Shown in pieces: positions 51,607 to 60,840 of a stretch of 64,000 bases of DNA (its first letter is position 1; each line of letters begins with the position of its first letter). A program made the translations under genes and the position numbers. Under the pieces are notes generated by a model, which saw nothing but the letters and a program-made list of their open reading frames with translations, had not been told where the DNA came from and did no database searches. This stretch comes from Intestinimonas butyriciproducens (GTDB lineage Bacteria > Bacillota > Clostridia > Oscillospirales > Oscillospiraceae): contig NZ_CP011524.1 of assembly GCF_004154955.1 (NCBI RefSeq), forward strand, positions 2,232,001 through 2,296,000. The letters are read 5' to 3'.

Positions 51607-52345
51607 ATGAGGCCGCCTCTTTTCTCCGCCCGGGGAACTTTCCCTCGGACAGCAGTACTCCCGCCAGCGTGAGGGCCATGCCGCCCGCCATCTTGGGCGT
51701 AAAGGGCTCCTTCAGGATCAGGGCCGAGAAGAGGACCGTAATGAACGGCACCAGATAAATATAGACGCTGGTCCTCATCGCGCCCAGTACACTCACCGCC
51801 CGGTTCCAGGTGACAAAACACAGGGCGGATGCCCCCAGCCCCAGGTACAGCAGATTGGGCAGCACGCCCGGTCCCGCCAGCAATGCCAGCATATCTCCCA
51901 GCGGCTCCAGGCGCAGGTCCGCCCCCTGGAACGTGACCAGGCAGATGCCCCCCATCGCGGCGGCAAAGCCCGCAAAAAAACGGGCCGTGAGCCGTTCTCC
52001 ATCCAGAAAGAGATGGGCCAGCAGGGCGGTAAAGACGGGGGACACCGAGACCACTACCCCTACGTTGGAGGCCAAGGTATAGGTAAGGGCCAGATTCTCC
52101 AGCAAAAAATAAAGGGGAACGCCGCACAGCCCCGCGGCGGCAAACAGCAGCTCTCGTCTCAGGCCCCCGGGCCGCAGCATCCGCGGCCGCACCATCACCA
52201 GGGCCAGGTAGCCCAGGAGAAATCGGCCGAACAGGATCTCCAACGGGGTCAGCGTATCCAGCAATACCCTGGTGGAGATAAAGGTGGTCCCCCAGATGAG
52301 GATGGTCACCAGGGCGCACACGTGGCCGCTCGTCTTCTCACTCAC
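51593..52345 (-). CDS. EamA/DMT-family transporter with internal deletion
   Basis: A 250-residue transporter, about 50 residues short of family length. TM1 (LVTILIWGTTFISTRVLLD) and the central GVVVSVSPVFTALLAH are intact. GDMLALLAGPGVLPNLLYLGLGASALCF then joins the end of TM5 directly to TM8, so TM6-TM7 are missing. The reading frame is kept. GTG 52345 overlaps the AraC stop (GTGAGTGA). It might be a functional eight-TM form or a decaying gene. Confidence 0.8.
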   Translation of the reverse strand: MSEKTSGHVCALVTILIWGTTFISTRVLLDTLTPLEILFGRFLLGYLALVMVRPRMLRPGGLRRELLFAAAGLCGVPLYFLLENLALTYTLASNVGVVVSVSPVFTALLAHLFLDGERLTARFFAGFAAAMGGICLVTFQGADLRLEPLGDMLALLAGPGVLPNLLYLGLGASALCFVTWNRAVSVLGAMRTSVYIYLVPFITVLFSALILKEPFTPKMAGGMALTLAGVLLSEGKFPGRRKEAASFGRE

Positions 52346-53183
52346 GCCCCCCACCCCTCTCCCGGAAGATGGCGGCATACTGTCCCGGCGTCAGGCCAAT
52401 GAGCCGCTTGAACTGATTGGTCAAATGGCTCTGGTCGGAAAATCCCGCCTCCAGGGCGGCTTCCGCCGGCGCGGTCCCCGCCTCCAGCAGCCGCTTGGCC
52501 TCACCCACCCGGGCCGCCATCAGGTAGCTGTAGGGGGTGATGCCCCGCTCCCGGGTGAAGGCCCGGATGAGGCTGTACTTGGATCGCCCCGCCATTCGTG
52601 AGAGCTCCTCCAGAGAGACATGGCCGGTGCAGTGATCATCCAGCCAAGCACATAGGTCCGCCGTCAGCCGGGCTTCCTCCCCCTCCGCCGCTGCGGATCC
52701 TCCCACCGCGCAGCACTCCAGGATCTGGGAGAGCAGGAGAAGAAATGTCTCCTCCTTGCAGAACGCCCCTTTCCCCTCCATCACCATGCGGTGGAGGGAC
52801 CGCAGCGGCGCGGTCAGTTCGCTCCGGCGCATCAGAGGTTCCCGGAACCGGGGTAAGGACGCCTCCCCCGTAATCTCCCGGACATACCCGGCCATTGTCT
52901 CTTCCGGTACATTGAGGCCGCCGTAATCCAGACTGCGCCCGTCTACAGGACGGCAGGAATGGACGTCCCCCGGCGCAAAGAGGAGCAGATCGCCCGCCTC
53001 CGACAGGCAGTCGGTGCCCCGGCAGATCGTGTGCTGGAGCCCCCGCTCGAGAAAGCCCAAGGTATAATACTCGTGAAAATGACCGGGGAAGATCTGGATG
53101 ATCCCGCTGAAGTGATAGGCCTCCAGCCCCAGGTCCGGGTCATACCGCACTGTGCGCACGCCCTGTTCCATGGCTCTGTTCAT
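52338..53183 (-). CDS. AraC family regulator
   Basis: A 281-residue regulator. The N-terminal cupin part (FPGHFHEYYTLGFLERGLQH and DLLLFAPGDVHSCRP) senses a ligand. Two HTHs sit at the C terminus: VSLEELSRMAGRSKYSLIRAFTRERG and PAEAALEAGFSDQSHLTNQFKRL. Start ATG 53183; ATG 53171 is also possible. It overlaps the transporter gene, suggesting local control of the exporter. Confidence 0.92.
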   Translation of the reverse strand: MNRAMEQGVRTVRYDPDLGLEAYHFSGIIQIFPGHFHEYYTLGFLERGLQHTICRGTDCLSEAGDLLLFAPGDVHSCRPVDGRSLDYGGLNVPEETMAGYVREITGEASLPRFREPLMRRSELTAPLRSLHRMVMEGKGAFCKEETFLLLLSQILECCAVGGSAAAEGEEARLTADLCAWLDDHCTGHVSLEELSRMAGRSKYSLIRAFTRERGITPYSYLMAARVGEAKRLLEAGTAPAEAALEAGFSDQSHLTNQFKRLIGLTPGQYAAIFRERGGGRE

Positions 53184-53270
53184 CTCCCTTGCCTTGCAGG
53201 GATATGATACCACGCCCCGCCCCACCGGCTTGCAGGATATTGCAAAAAATTCTCCAGTGTCTGTCTGCAC

Positions 53271-53306
53271 GGAGAGGGCCGGCCCCAAATAGGGCCGGCC
53301 CTCTCC
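53271..53306. terminator. Hairpin between trxB and the AraC gene
   Basis: A 15-bp perfect stem GGAGAGGGCCGGCCC and its complement, loop CAAATA. Tails are only mildly T-rich. On the minus strand it ends the trxB transcript. Confidence 0.7.
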
Positions 53307-53359
53307 GTCTTTCGAATCCATGCGCTCTCCTGCGCAGGCTTTTGCTTTCTGATCCGTTT

Positions 53360-54265
53360 TTACCGGGCTCCGAGATACTGCCCCGCCTTACTGGCGGCCA
53401 TGGCACCGTCGGCCGCAGCGGTGACCAACTGCCGCAACTCCTTGGACCGGCTGTCCCCCGCCACAAAAACGCCGGGCACATTGGTGGCGCAGTCCTCCCC
53501 CGCCTTTACATAACCATACTCGTTGAGCTCCAGAGGGGGAGAAAACATGGCGTTGTCCGGGATGAGTCCGACCGCAGCGAATACCCCAGCCACATGGAGG
53601 ATGCGCTGGTTCTCCGGCCCGCTCAGGCGCAGACTCTCCACCTGCTTGTCGCCCTGAATCTCCAGCACCCGGTGTCCCATGAGGGGCTTGACGTTCGGCT
53701 TGGAGGCCAGATTGTCCAGCAGATACTGCTGGGCGGTGAAGCTGTCCCGGCGGTGGATGAGCCAAACGGTGGGGCAGATGGAGGCGAGATAGATGGCGTC
53801 CTCCACGGCGGTATTGCCCCCGCCGACCACAGCCACGTCTTTCCCCTTGAAAAAGCTGCCGTCACAAGTGGCGCAGTAGCTCACACCCCTGCCGCCCAGG
53901 CGCTCCTCCCCGGGCACCTCCAGTTTCCGCCGGCGGACGCCGTTGGCCAGAATGAAGGTGCGGCCCTCAAAGATCTGCTCTCCCGCCCGGACCGTCTTTC
54001 TGTCCCCCCGGTCCTCAAAGCCGGTGACGGCGGCAAACTGGATCTCCGCCCCCAGCTCGGTGCACTGCTGGTAGAGCCCCATGGCAAAGTCGGGCCCCGA
54101 GATGGACAGGGTGCCGGGCCAGTTTTCCACGTGGGGGGTGGTGACGGCCTGGCCCCCGGGGACCCCGCCCTCCAGTACCAGCACGGAATGGCCCGCCCGC
54201 CGGGCATAGAGCGCGGCGGTCAGTCCGGCCGGACCCGCGCCCGCGATGACGATATCGTACAGCAT
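53360..54265 (-). CDS. trxB: Thioredoxin reductase
   Basis: A 301-residue FAD/NADPH enzyme. IAGAGPAGLTAALYARRAG is the FAD-binding fold, CATC (in VSYCATCDGSFFKG) the redox centre, VGGGNTAVEDAIYL the NADPH fold, and VFVAGDSRSKELRQLVTAA the C-terminal FAD segment. ATG 54265. Reduces thioredoxin; no trxA beside it. A FAD-binding domain of normal length is present. Confidence 0.93.
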   Translation of the reverse strand: MLYDIVIAGAGPAGLTAALYARRAGHSVLVLEGGVPGGQAVTTPHVENWPGTLSISGPDFAMGLYQQCTELGAEIQFAAVTGFEDRGDRKTVRAGEQIFEGRTFILANGVRRRKLEVPGEERLGGRGVSYCATCDGSFFKGKDVAVVGGGNTAVEDAIYLASICPTVWLIHRRDSFTAQQYLLDNLASKPNVKPLMGHRVLEIQGDKQVESLRLSGPENQRILHVAGVFAAVGLIPDNAMFSPPLELNEYGYVKAGEDCATNVPGVFVAGDSRSKELRQLVTAAADGAMAASKAGQYLGAR

Positions 54266-54340
54266 AGTTTCCCCTCCACAGGTTTTCTGGTCGTTGTCAA
54301 ATATAGTATATCCGATCCAGGAGGGAAAAGCAAAGGGATT

Positions 54341-56440
54341 TTAGCGCGTCGGCGTGGCCGTCAGGGCCCTGCACTCCGGGAAGCTCACCACTGCCTTGAA
54401 AAGGTCCCCGTCGATGTCCAGACGGAAGGTCCCTCCCTGGAGCTCGGTGAGGCTGCGGGCGATGGAGAGTCCCAGGCCGGACCCCTCGGTGGTCCGCGAC
54501 TCTTCGCCCCGCACAAACCGCTCCATAAGCCGGTCCGCCGGGATATTCAGCGGCTCCCGGGACACATTTTTGACGGACAGCACCACATTCCCGTCCCATG
54601 CCTTCACATCCAGATAGACGCGGGTGCCCGGCATGGCGTATTTGACGCAGTTGCCCAGCAGATTGTCGATGACCCGCCAGAGGTGGCGCCCGTCGGCCTC
54701 CACATAGAGCTCGTGGTCCGGGGCCGTGCACACGGGGCTGAGGCCGCTTTTTTCAAACTTTTCCTCGTACTCCCCAAGGGCCTGATCCAGAAGCTGGATG
54801 AACCCCAGCCGCTCCTTATTCACGGTAAGGGCGCCGGTGGACGCCTTGGACGCCTCCACCAGGTCCTCCGTGAGCTTCTTGAGCCGCTGGGACTTCCGGT
54901 CCAACACCTCGATATACTCCAGCGCCTTGGGGTCCTCCACCCCGGTCTTTTTCAGGAGGTCCACATAGTTGATGATGGAGGTGAGGGGGGTTTTCAGGTC
55001 GTGGGAGACATTGGTGATGAGCTCGGCCTTGAAGCGCTCGCTCTTGAGGCGCTCGTCCACCGCATTCCCGATGGCGCTGCCCAGATCATTGAGCTGTCCG
55101 GCGTGCTCCCGAAGGTCCCGGTACATTTTTGCCGTGTCAATCTTATCGTCCGGCTCTCCGCCCACGATGCGTGCCGTCCCCTCCCGGACGGCGCGCCACT
55201 GGCGGGCCCACCGGCATAGCAGCCACAGCACCACGCCCTGCCAGACGGGCACCAGCACCACCGTGGGGATGGTGATGACGGTCATGAGCAGATAGAGGAG
55301 GAAGGTGAGCACAGGGCGGCGGATGACGCTCCAGTTGGCGGCCACCTCCCGGAAGAAGCGGCACACCCGGGCGCACAGCTGCCAGAGCACCGTATTCCGA
55401 AAGAGCCCTCCCGCCTTGCACCGCACGGCCAGCGTGTGGAGCAGGGCCAGGCACAGCCCGTCCGTGGCCACGGTGAACACGCCCAAGCCCACATAGGCAG
55501 TGGGACGCTGCCCTCCCTGGTTGATGCTGTATGTGATGGAGTCCCCCGCAGCCAGCAGGAGGGTGATGAGCACGACAAACAGGCAGAGGTACAGGTCCAG
55601 CGGGACCCGGTCCTGCCAATTCAGCACGAGGCCGTCCTGTCCCCGGCGGCGGCCCGCCGACCGGCAGAACGGTATGAGGAGCGCCACGGAGAGTGTCAGC
55701 GTCACGACCGCCGCCGCTGCGACGGCCGGGAGATACTGCTGAAACTCCATGTAGTCCCGGTAGTATTCCATAAAATAATCGTCCGCCGTCAGGGGCCAGC
55801 TCACCCCGCTCTGGGTCGTAAGGGTAGCCGCCTGGATCCGGGTGTCCATGGCAGAATCATAGTCCCACCAGTCCTCACCGTCGGAGCGCCAGCCGTATGC
55901 GTTATACTCTCCGGGCTGCTCGGCAGGCTTACACCGGACGTAGGTTCCGTCCGCCAGGTACACCATCTTGTCATAGCGTTCGCTCGCATCGTCGTAGACG
56001 CTGTAATCGTTCTGCACCAGATCGTCGCCCCGGATAAGGGTGTGCTCACTGAGCTGTACGGCGGCCGCCTGGTCCATGCTCTCCTCCTCGGGGAGATTGG
56101 AGCAGAGGAGCTCTCCCGTCTGGTCGTGTATCTCAAAGCGGTAATTGGTGCGCTCCGGAGAGAGCGCCTTGGCGAGGTTCTCCAGCCGCTGCTGGCTGGT
56201 GTAGGTCAGTTCTCCCTGCCACCGTTGGAGCTGGCAGAGATCCCGGACCTGGTCCACCATGTACTCATACTGTTTCATGGGGGCATAAATGCTGTGGCTG
56301 TGGATATAATCGCCCCCGGACCAGAGATTGTCCCACTGGGACGCCGTAAAGAGCCCCGTCCAGAAAGCCAGTGCGGTGGTCACCAGGCACAGGAGGGTGA
56401 GGGCCGCCCGCCCCTGGGGACTGGTGAAGCGGATTTTCAT
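54341..56440 (-). CDS. Sensor histidine kinase
   Basis: A 699-residue membrane kinase. TM1 is at about 12-31, an extracytoplasmic part at 32-235, and TM2 at about 238-258. Three to four further TMs follow between 280 and 410, an unusual multi-TM arrangement. HisKA carries H480 in TNVSHDLKTPLTSIINYVDLL. The ATP domain has NLLGNCVKYAMPG and RTTEGSGLGLSIARSL. Immediately downstream of its response regulator, so they are one system. The signal is unknown. Confidence 0.93.
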   Translation of the reverse strand: MKIRFTSPQGRAALTLLCLVTTALAFWTGLFTASQWDNLWSGGDYIHSHSIYAPMKQYEYMVDQVRDLCQLQRWQGELTYTSQQRLENLAKALSPERTNYRFEIHDQTGELLCSNLPEEESMDQAAAVQLSEHTLIRGDDLVQNDYSVYDDASERYDKMVYLADGTYVRCKPAEQPGEYNAYGWRSDGEDWWDYDSAMDTRIQAATLTTQSGVSWPLTADDYFMEYYRDYMEFQQYLPAVAAAAVVTLTLSVALLIPFCRSAGRRRGQDGLVLNWQDRVPLDLYLCLFVVLITLLLAAGDSITYSINQGGQRPTAYVGLGVFTVATDGLCLALLHTLAVRCKAGGLFRNTVLWQLCARVCRFFREVAANWSVIRRPVLTFLLYLLMTVITIPTVVLVPVWQGVVLWLLCRWARQWRAVREGTARIVGGEPDDKIDTAKMYRDLREHAGQLNDLGSAIGNAVDERLKSERFKAELITNVSHDLKTPLTSIINYVDLLKKTGVEDPKALEYIEVLDRKSQRLKKLTEDLVEASKASTGALTVNKERLGFIQLLDQALGEYEEKFEKSGLSPVCTAPDHELYVEADGRHLWRVIDNLLGNCVKYAMPGTRVYLDVKAWDGNVVLSVKNVSREPLNIPADRLMERFVRGEESRTTEGSGLGLSIARSLTELQGGTFRLDIDGDLFKAVVSFPECRALTATPTR

Positions 56441-56490
56441 GGAATCACTCCTATTCAGGGTTGGAGCCCGGCGGCTCCCCGCGGTGGGGG

Positions 56491-57189
56491 CTACACCTTC
56501 TCCATCTTATATCCCAGACCCCAGACCACCTTGATGTATCTGGGGTTGGCCGGGTCGATCTCGATCTTCTCCCTTAGATGACGGATGTGCACCGCCACGG
56601 TGTTCTCCGATCCCAGAGAGGGGTCGTTCCACACCAGCTCGTAGATCTGGCCGGTGGAGAAGACCCGGCCCGGATTTTTCATCAGCAGGAGCAGGATGTT
56701 GTACTCGATGGGGGTCAGGGACACGCCCTCCCCATCCACGGTCACGGACTTGGCGGCGTCGTCCAGGGCGATGCCGCCGTTGCGCAGGACCCGGGAGGTC
56801 TCTTCCTTCCGCTGGCCCCCCAGCGTGGTGTAGCGGCGGAGCTGGCTTTTTACCCGGGCCAGGACCTCAATGGGGTTGAAAGGCTTGGTCACATAGTCGT
56901 CCGCCCCGATATTGAGGCCCAGGATCTTGTCCGCGTCCTCGCTCTTGGCTGTGAGGAGGATGATCGGGACATTCTTGCTCTCCCGGAGCTTGGCGGTGGC
57001 GCGGATCCCGTCCATGTGGGGCATCATCACGTCCATGAGGATGAGATGGATCTCCCGCTCCTCCACGATCTTCAGCGCTTCCAGTCCGTCGTAAGCGTGA
57101 TAGGTCTTGTACCCGTCGCTGGTGAGGTAGATGTCCAGGGCGGATACGATATCCCGGTCATCATCACAGATGAGAATGTTGTACAACAA
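56491..57189 (-). CDS. OmpR family response regulator
   Basis: A 232-residue response regulator. The receiver shows ICDDDRDIVSALDIY and the phospho-Asp in LILMDVMMPHMDG; the C-terminal winged helix shows LTPIEYNILLLLMKNPGRVF and VHIRHLREKIEIDPANP. AGGAGG is seven bases before TTG 57189, which I take as the start; GTG 57195 sits too close to that site and TTG 57186 is a further alternative. It pairs with the histidine kinase 50 bases downstream. Confidence 0.92.
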   Translation of the reverse strand: MLYNILICDDDRDIVSALDIYLTSDGYKTYHAYDGLEALKIVEEREIHLILMDVMMPHMDGIRATAKLRESKNVPIILLTAKSEDADKILGLNIGADDYVTKPFNPIEVLARVKSQLRRYTTLGGQRKEETSRVLRNGGIALDDAAKSVTVDGEGVSLTPIEYNILLLLMKNPGRVFSTGQIYELVWNDPSLGSENTVAVHIRHLREKIEIDPANPRYIKVVWGLGYKMEKV

Positions 57190-57418
57190 AATCACTCCTC
57201 CTGTTTGTTATCCTACCAGCCGCTTTTTAAGCCGCAAGGTGGAAAAGGTTTAAGAAGTTCTTAAGAGAGGCGCCGCCGCCCTCTCTGGGTAGTATACCAC
57301 ATTGCCGCGCCGGCACCAAGATGGTCGGCTTTGGTTGGTTCCCCCCGCAGCCTTTGGACGGAGACAACCCACCCGCCGCCGTGTTAAGATCATCCCATCT
57401 TGTAAAAGGAGCGTGCCT

Positions 57419-58045
57419 ATGGAAGCTTATCTACAGGGCCTCACCATGGGGCTAGCCTACGTGGCCCCCATCGGACTGCAAAACCTCTTCGTCATCAACA
57501 CCGCCCTCACCCAAAAGCGCAGCCGGGCCTATCTCACCGCTCTCATCGTCATTTTCTTTGACGTCACGCTTGCCTTTGCCTGCTTTTTCGGGATCGGCGC
57601 CATCATGCAGCGCTTCGAATGGCTGCGCATGGCGGTCCTCTTGGTGGGCAGCGGTATCGTGATCTGGATCGGGATCGGCCTGCTCCGGGACAGGGGGCCC
57701 GAGGACACCGCCGCCGATGTGGATGTCCCCTGGGCCAAGGTGGTCACCACCGCCTGCGTCGTCACCTGGTTCAACCCCCAGGCCATCATCGACGGCACCA
57801 TGATGCTGGGCGCCTTCCACGCCGCCCTTCCCGCCGGAGAAAGCACCCGGTTCATCCTGGGCGTCACTTCTGCCTCCTGCCTGTGGTTCACCGGCGTCAC
57901 CACCGTGCTCCAGTTGGCGGGCCACCGCTTCAGCCGGAACGTGTTACGCATCATCAACCTCGTCTGCGGCAGTGTCGTCATTTTTTACGGCGGAAAACTC
58001 CTCTGGTCCTTTCTTCAGGCGGTCCTTCCTCTCCTCGGCGCATAA
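57419..58045 (+). CDS. LysE/ArgO family amino-acid exporter
   Basis: A 208-residue six-TM exporter. GLAYVAPIGLQNLFVINTAL is typical of LysE/ArgO, and WFNPQAIIDGTMMLGAF holds the conserved Asn-Pro. Probably exports lysine or arginine. ATG 57419 after AAAAGGAG. An AAGAT-CATCCC-ATCTT repeat lies just before the site. Otherwise the 229-base gap shows no gene. Confidence 0.9.
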   Translation: MEAYLQGLTMGLAYVAPIGLQNLFVINTALTQKRSRAYLTALIVIFFDVTLAFACFFGIGAIMQRFEWLRMAVLLVGSGIVIWIGIGLLRDRGPEDTAADVDVPWAKVVTTACVVTWFNPQAIIDGTMMLGAFHAALPAGESTRFILGVTSASCLWFTGVTTVLQLAGHRFSRNVLRIINLVCGSVVIFYGGKLLWSFLQAVLPLLGA

Positions 58046-58068
58046 TTCTCTCTTTTTTGCCCTTATTG

Positions 58069-58120
58069 TTGCATGTTCAACTATTCCTATGGTATACTGT
58101 TGAATAATAAACTGAACATG
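58069..58120 (+). promoter_or_regulatory. MATE promoter with nested inverted repeats
   Basis: TTGCAT (58069-58074), 18 bases, TATACT (58093-58098). Around it, CATGTTCA (58072-58079) pairs with TGAACATG (58113-58120), and TTCAAC (58076-58081) pairs with GTTGAA (58099-58104). Both are centred near the -10, consistent with a MarR-type operator. Confidence 0.65.
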
Positions 58121-58134
58121 GGAAGTGACCATCT

Positions 58135-59520
58135 ATGTCCATTTTCCGGCAGCCGGAAGACAAGTTTGCCCGTATGACCCAGACCCCCATCCCGACTCTG
58201 GTGTCCACGCTGGCGGTACCCACCATCATCAGTATGCTCATCACCTCGCTCTACAACATGGCCGACACCTTCTTCGTAGGCCAGATCGGTACCAGCGCCA
58301 CCGCCGCCGTGGGCGTGGCTCTCCCGCTGATGGCCATCATCCAGGCCATCGGCTTCACCTTCGGCCAAGGCTCCGGGAACCACATCTCCCGGCTTCTGGG
58401 CCAGCAGCAGCGGGAGGAGGCGGAGCACATGGCCTCCGTCGCCTTTTTCTCCGCCTTTGCGCTGGGGGCGGTGCTGGGTGTGCTGGGCACCCTGTGGCTC
58501 GATCCGCTGGTCGATCTGCTGGGCGCCACCGCCACCAGCGCCGGATACACCAAGGACTACGCTCGATACATCCTCATCGGCTGCCCCTTCATGGTCTCCG
58601 CCCTGGTCCTCAACAACCAGTTCCGCTTTCAGGGAAACGCCGTCTTCGGCATGGTGGGCATCTTTTCGGGCGCCGTGGTCAACATCATCCTGGACCCCAT
58701 CTTCATCTTTGTCCTGGATATGGACACCGGCGGCGCCGCCCTGGCCACCATCCTCAGCCAGTTCCTCAGCTTCTGCCTGCTGGTGGGTGGCACGTTCCAC
58801 GGCGACAATCTTCCCCTCTCCCTCCGGGCGTTCCGGCCCACGGTGGAGCGGTACTCCAAGATCATTTCCGGGGGCCTTCCCTCCTTCTGGCGGCAGGCCC
58901 TGGCCAGCGTGGCCACCATTCTCCTCAATGTGGCCGGACGGGAATTCGGCGGCGGCGATGTGGCCGTGGCGGCCATGAGCATCGTCTCCCGCATCACGAT
59001 GTTCGCCGGTTCGGCGCTGGTGGGCTTCGGGCAGGGCTACCAGCCGGTGTGTGGCTTCAATTACGGGGCCAAGCTGTATGGCCGGGTCCGGGAGGCCTTT
59101 TTCTTTTTCTTCAAAGTGGCCGCCGTCGGAGCGCTGATCCTGGCGGCGCTGGGCTTCCTCTTCTCCCCCCAGTTGGTCGCCATCTTCCGCCGGGACGATT
59201 CCGAGGTCATCCGCATCGGCGCCACGGCCCTGCGGATGCAGTGTGTCACCTTTCCCCTGATGGCCTGGTTCTTTCCCACCAGTATGACCTTGCAGACCAC
59301 CGGCCTCTCCTTAAAGGCCTCCGCGCTGGCCATGTGCCGACAGGGGCTTTTCTTCCTCCCCTTTATTCTGACCTTGCCCCGCCTCTGGGGTATCCCCGGC
59401 ATTCAGCTCAGCCAACCGGCGGCGGATCTGTGCTCTTTCCTGGTGGCCCTCCCCATGGGGCTCGGGGTCCTTCGGGACCTGCGTCTGGCCCAGGAGGGAC
59501 TGGAGGCCCAAAAGGAGTGA
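58135..59520 (+). CDS. MATE family efflux transporter (MepA-like)
   Basis: A 461-residue, 12-TM transporter. Features: LAVPTIISMLITSLYNMADTFFVGQIG, FTFGQGSGNHISRLLGQ, FRFQGNAVFGMVGIFSGAVVNIILDPIFIF and GFGQGYQPVCGFNYGAK. It belongs to the MepA subgroup, unlike the gene at 45362. ATG 58135. Fully controlled from its own promoter with operator-like repeats. Confidence 0.93.
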   Translation: MSIFRQPEDKFARMTQTPIPTLVSTLAVPTIISMLITSLYNMADTFFVGQIGTSATAAVGVALPLMAIIQAIGFTFGQGSGNHISRLLGQQQREEAEHMASVAFFSAFALGAVLGVLGTLWLDPLVDLLGATATSAGYTKDYARYILIGCPFMVSALVLNNQFRFQGNAVFGMVGIFSGAVVNIILDPIFIFVLDMDTGGAALATILSQFLSFCLLVGGTFHGDNLPLSLRAFRPTVERYSKIISGGLPSFWRQALASVATILLNVAGREFGGGDVAVAAMSIVSRITMFAGSALVGFGQGYQPVCGFNYGAKLYGRVREAFFFFFKVAAVGALILAALGFLFSPQLVAIFRRDDSEVIRIGATALRMQCVTFPLMAWFFPTSMTLQTTGLSLKASALAMCRQGLFFLPFILTLPRLWGIPGIQLSQPAADLCSFLVALPMGLGVLRDLRLAQEGLEAQKE

Positions 59521-59603
59521 CTTCAGCCCGGATCACCGGCGCTGCTCCGGGAGAGGGTGCCCATCTACTTGAGCCGCCGCCTTCCCGGACCTTATTCCCC
59601 GCA

Positions 59604-59649
59604 CAGAGAGGCCCCTCCCCCCTGTTGAAAAGGGGGAGGGGCCTCTCTG
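59604..59649. terminator. Terminator after the MATE gene
   Basis: An 18-bp stem CAGAGAGGCCCCTCCCCC and its complement, loop CTGTTGAAAA. GTATTCTCTCTG follows. Confidence 0.75.
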
Positions 59650-59700
59650 TATTCTCTCTGTCCGTCCTCGCGCCTCTATGATGCGGCACCGGCGATTTGC

Positions 59701-59955
59701 TTATCTTCCAAAGGAAAAGAGCCCTTTCTTCTGATAGGGCTCGCTCCGGATGGACGATACCCGATAGCCAGTGGCGTCGATCACCTGCCGCAGCGCCTGT
59801 TCATCGATCTCCTGCTCTGTGAGGATGACGGTCTGATTTTTGCTGTGGGATGCGCTCACCTTTTTGACATCAAACGCCTTCCGGACCGCCTCATTGATGT
59901 GCGACTCACACATGGAACAGGCCATACCTTCGATCTCCAGGGTCACTTTCGTCAT
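59701..59955 (-). CDS. Heavy-metal-associated (HMA) domain protein
   Basis: An 84-residue small metal-binding protein: MTKVTLEIEGMACSMCESHI with the MxCxxC motif, then an HMA beta-alpha-beta fold and a basic tail (PYQKKGLFSFGR). CopZ-like chaperones carry Cu(I), but no copper ATPase adjoins. A DtxR-like palindrome overlaps the likely transcription start, so iron or manganese control is equally possible. Confidence 0.88.
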   Translation of the reverse strand: MTKVTLEIEGMACSMCESHINEAVRKAFDVKKVSASHSKNQTVILTEQEIDEQALRQVIDATGYRVSSIRSEPYQKKGLFSFGR

Positions 59956-59995
59956 ATTTTGGATCTTCTCCTGATCTTATCTGTGCTACGGACCG

Positions 59996-60024
59996 TGCAG
60001 TTAGTTTAAACTAACTGCATTATA
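59996..60024 (-). promoter_or_regulatory. Extended -10 promoter with a 24-bp palindrome, HMA gene
   Basis: On the minus strand TGTTATAAT (extended -10, TATAAT at 60024-60019) runs into a perfect 24-bp palindrome, TGCAGTTAGTTT and its complement (59996-60019). A protein bound there would block the start point. The TTAGTTTAAACTAA core resembles sites of DtxR/MntR-type metal regulators. Confidence 0.75.
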
Positions 60025-60258
60025 ACACACTCCACTCCCCCGCCGGAGACAAGCGGTCCGGCTGAATATTTTTCCTCCGGGATCGTCCCATTCCGGCCAA
60101 ATGGTGCAAACAGGGCTGCGCCTGCGATAAAAACGCCTTTTGTCCCGTTATTTTTTTGCAGCGCGGCTCTGCCGACACCGCCTTTCCTTCTCCCGGCAAT
60201 TATGATATGATAAAAGAAAAGGCATCCCATTCCAAATTTTAAAGAGGAGGAGCGGCGC

Positions 60259-60840
60259 GTGTTTCTCGTGATGACCATGGAGTCCCTTGCCCGGCGGGAA
60301 CGGCCCGAGCAGCGGCTGGACGAGGGGCTGCTGGGCCGGGTGGGCCGGGGGGATCTCACCGCCTTGGAATCTCTCTACCTTCAGACAGAAAAGGCCGTCT
60401 ATGCCCTGGCCCTCTCTATCCTCCGGAATCCGGACGACGCCCAGGATGTGACCCAGGAGGTCTACCTGAAGGTCCGGGCGGCGGCTCACCTGTATGTGCC
60501 GCAGGGGAAACCGCTGGCCTGGCTCTTCACCATCACCCGCAATTTGTGCCGGGACCTCCAGCGTGTCCAGGCGCGCACCGGGCAGGCTCCGGACGGCCTG
60601 GAGGATGACGTGCGGTTCTCCTATGTCTCCGATCCCACGGACCGACTGGTGCTGGAGGCCGCCCTCAAGACTCTGGGAGAGGATGAGCGCCAGGTGGTGC
60701 TGCTCCACGCCGTCTCCGGTCTGCGGCACCGGGAGATCGCCCGGGACCTGGGTCTCCCGCTCTCCACAGTGCTCTCCCGGTACAGCCGGGCACTCAAAAA
60801 ACTCAAGCGCTGTCTTTCTGAAGAGGGGGTGCGCCTATGA
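60259..60840 (+). CDS. RNA polymerase ECF-type sigma factor
   Basis: A 193-residue sigma factor. Region 2: YLQTEKAVYALALSILRNPDDAQDVTQEVYLKV. Region 4: LGEDERQVVLLHAVSGLRHREIARDLGLPLSTVLSRYSRALKKLK. The start is GTG 60259 after GAGGAGG. The gene overlaps the anti-sigma gene (ATGA). It is of the ordinary ECF type, not SigI, even though the partner is RsgI-like. The 303 bases upstream hold no gene; a TATGAT near 60206 may be its -10. Confidence 0.92.
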   Translation: MFLVMTMESLARRERPEQRLDEGLLGRVGRGDLTALESLYLQTEKAVYALALSILRNPDDAQDVTQEVYLKVRAAAHLYVPQGKPLAWLFTITRNLCRDLQRVQARTGQAPDGLEDDVRFSYVSDPTDRLVLEAALKTLGEDERQVVLLHAVSGLRHREIARDLGLPLSTVLSRYSRALKKLKRCLSEEGVRL

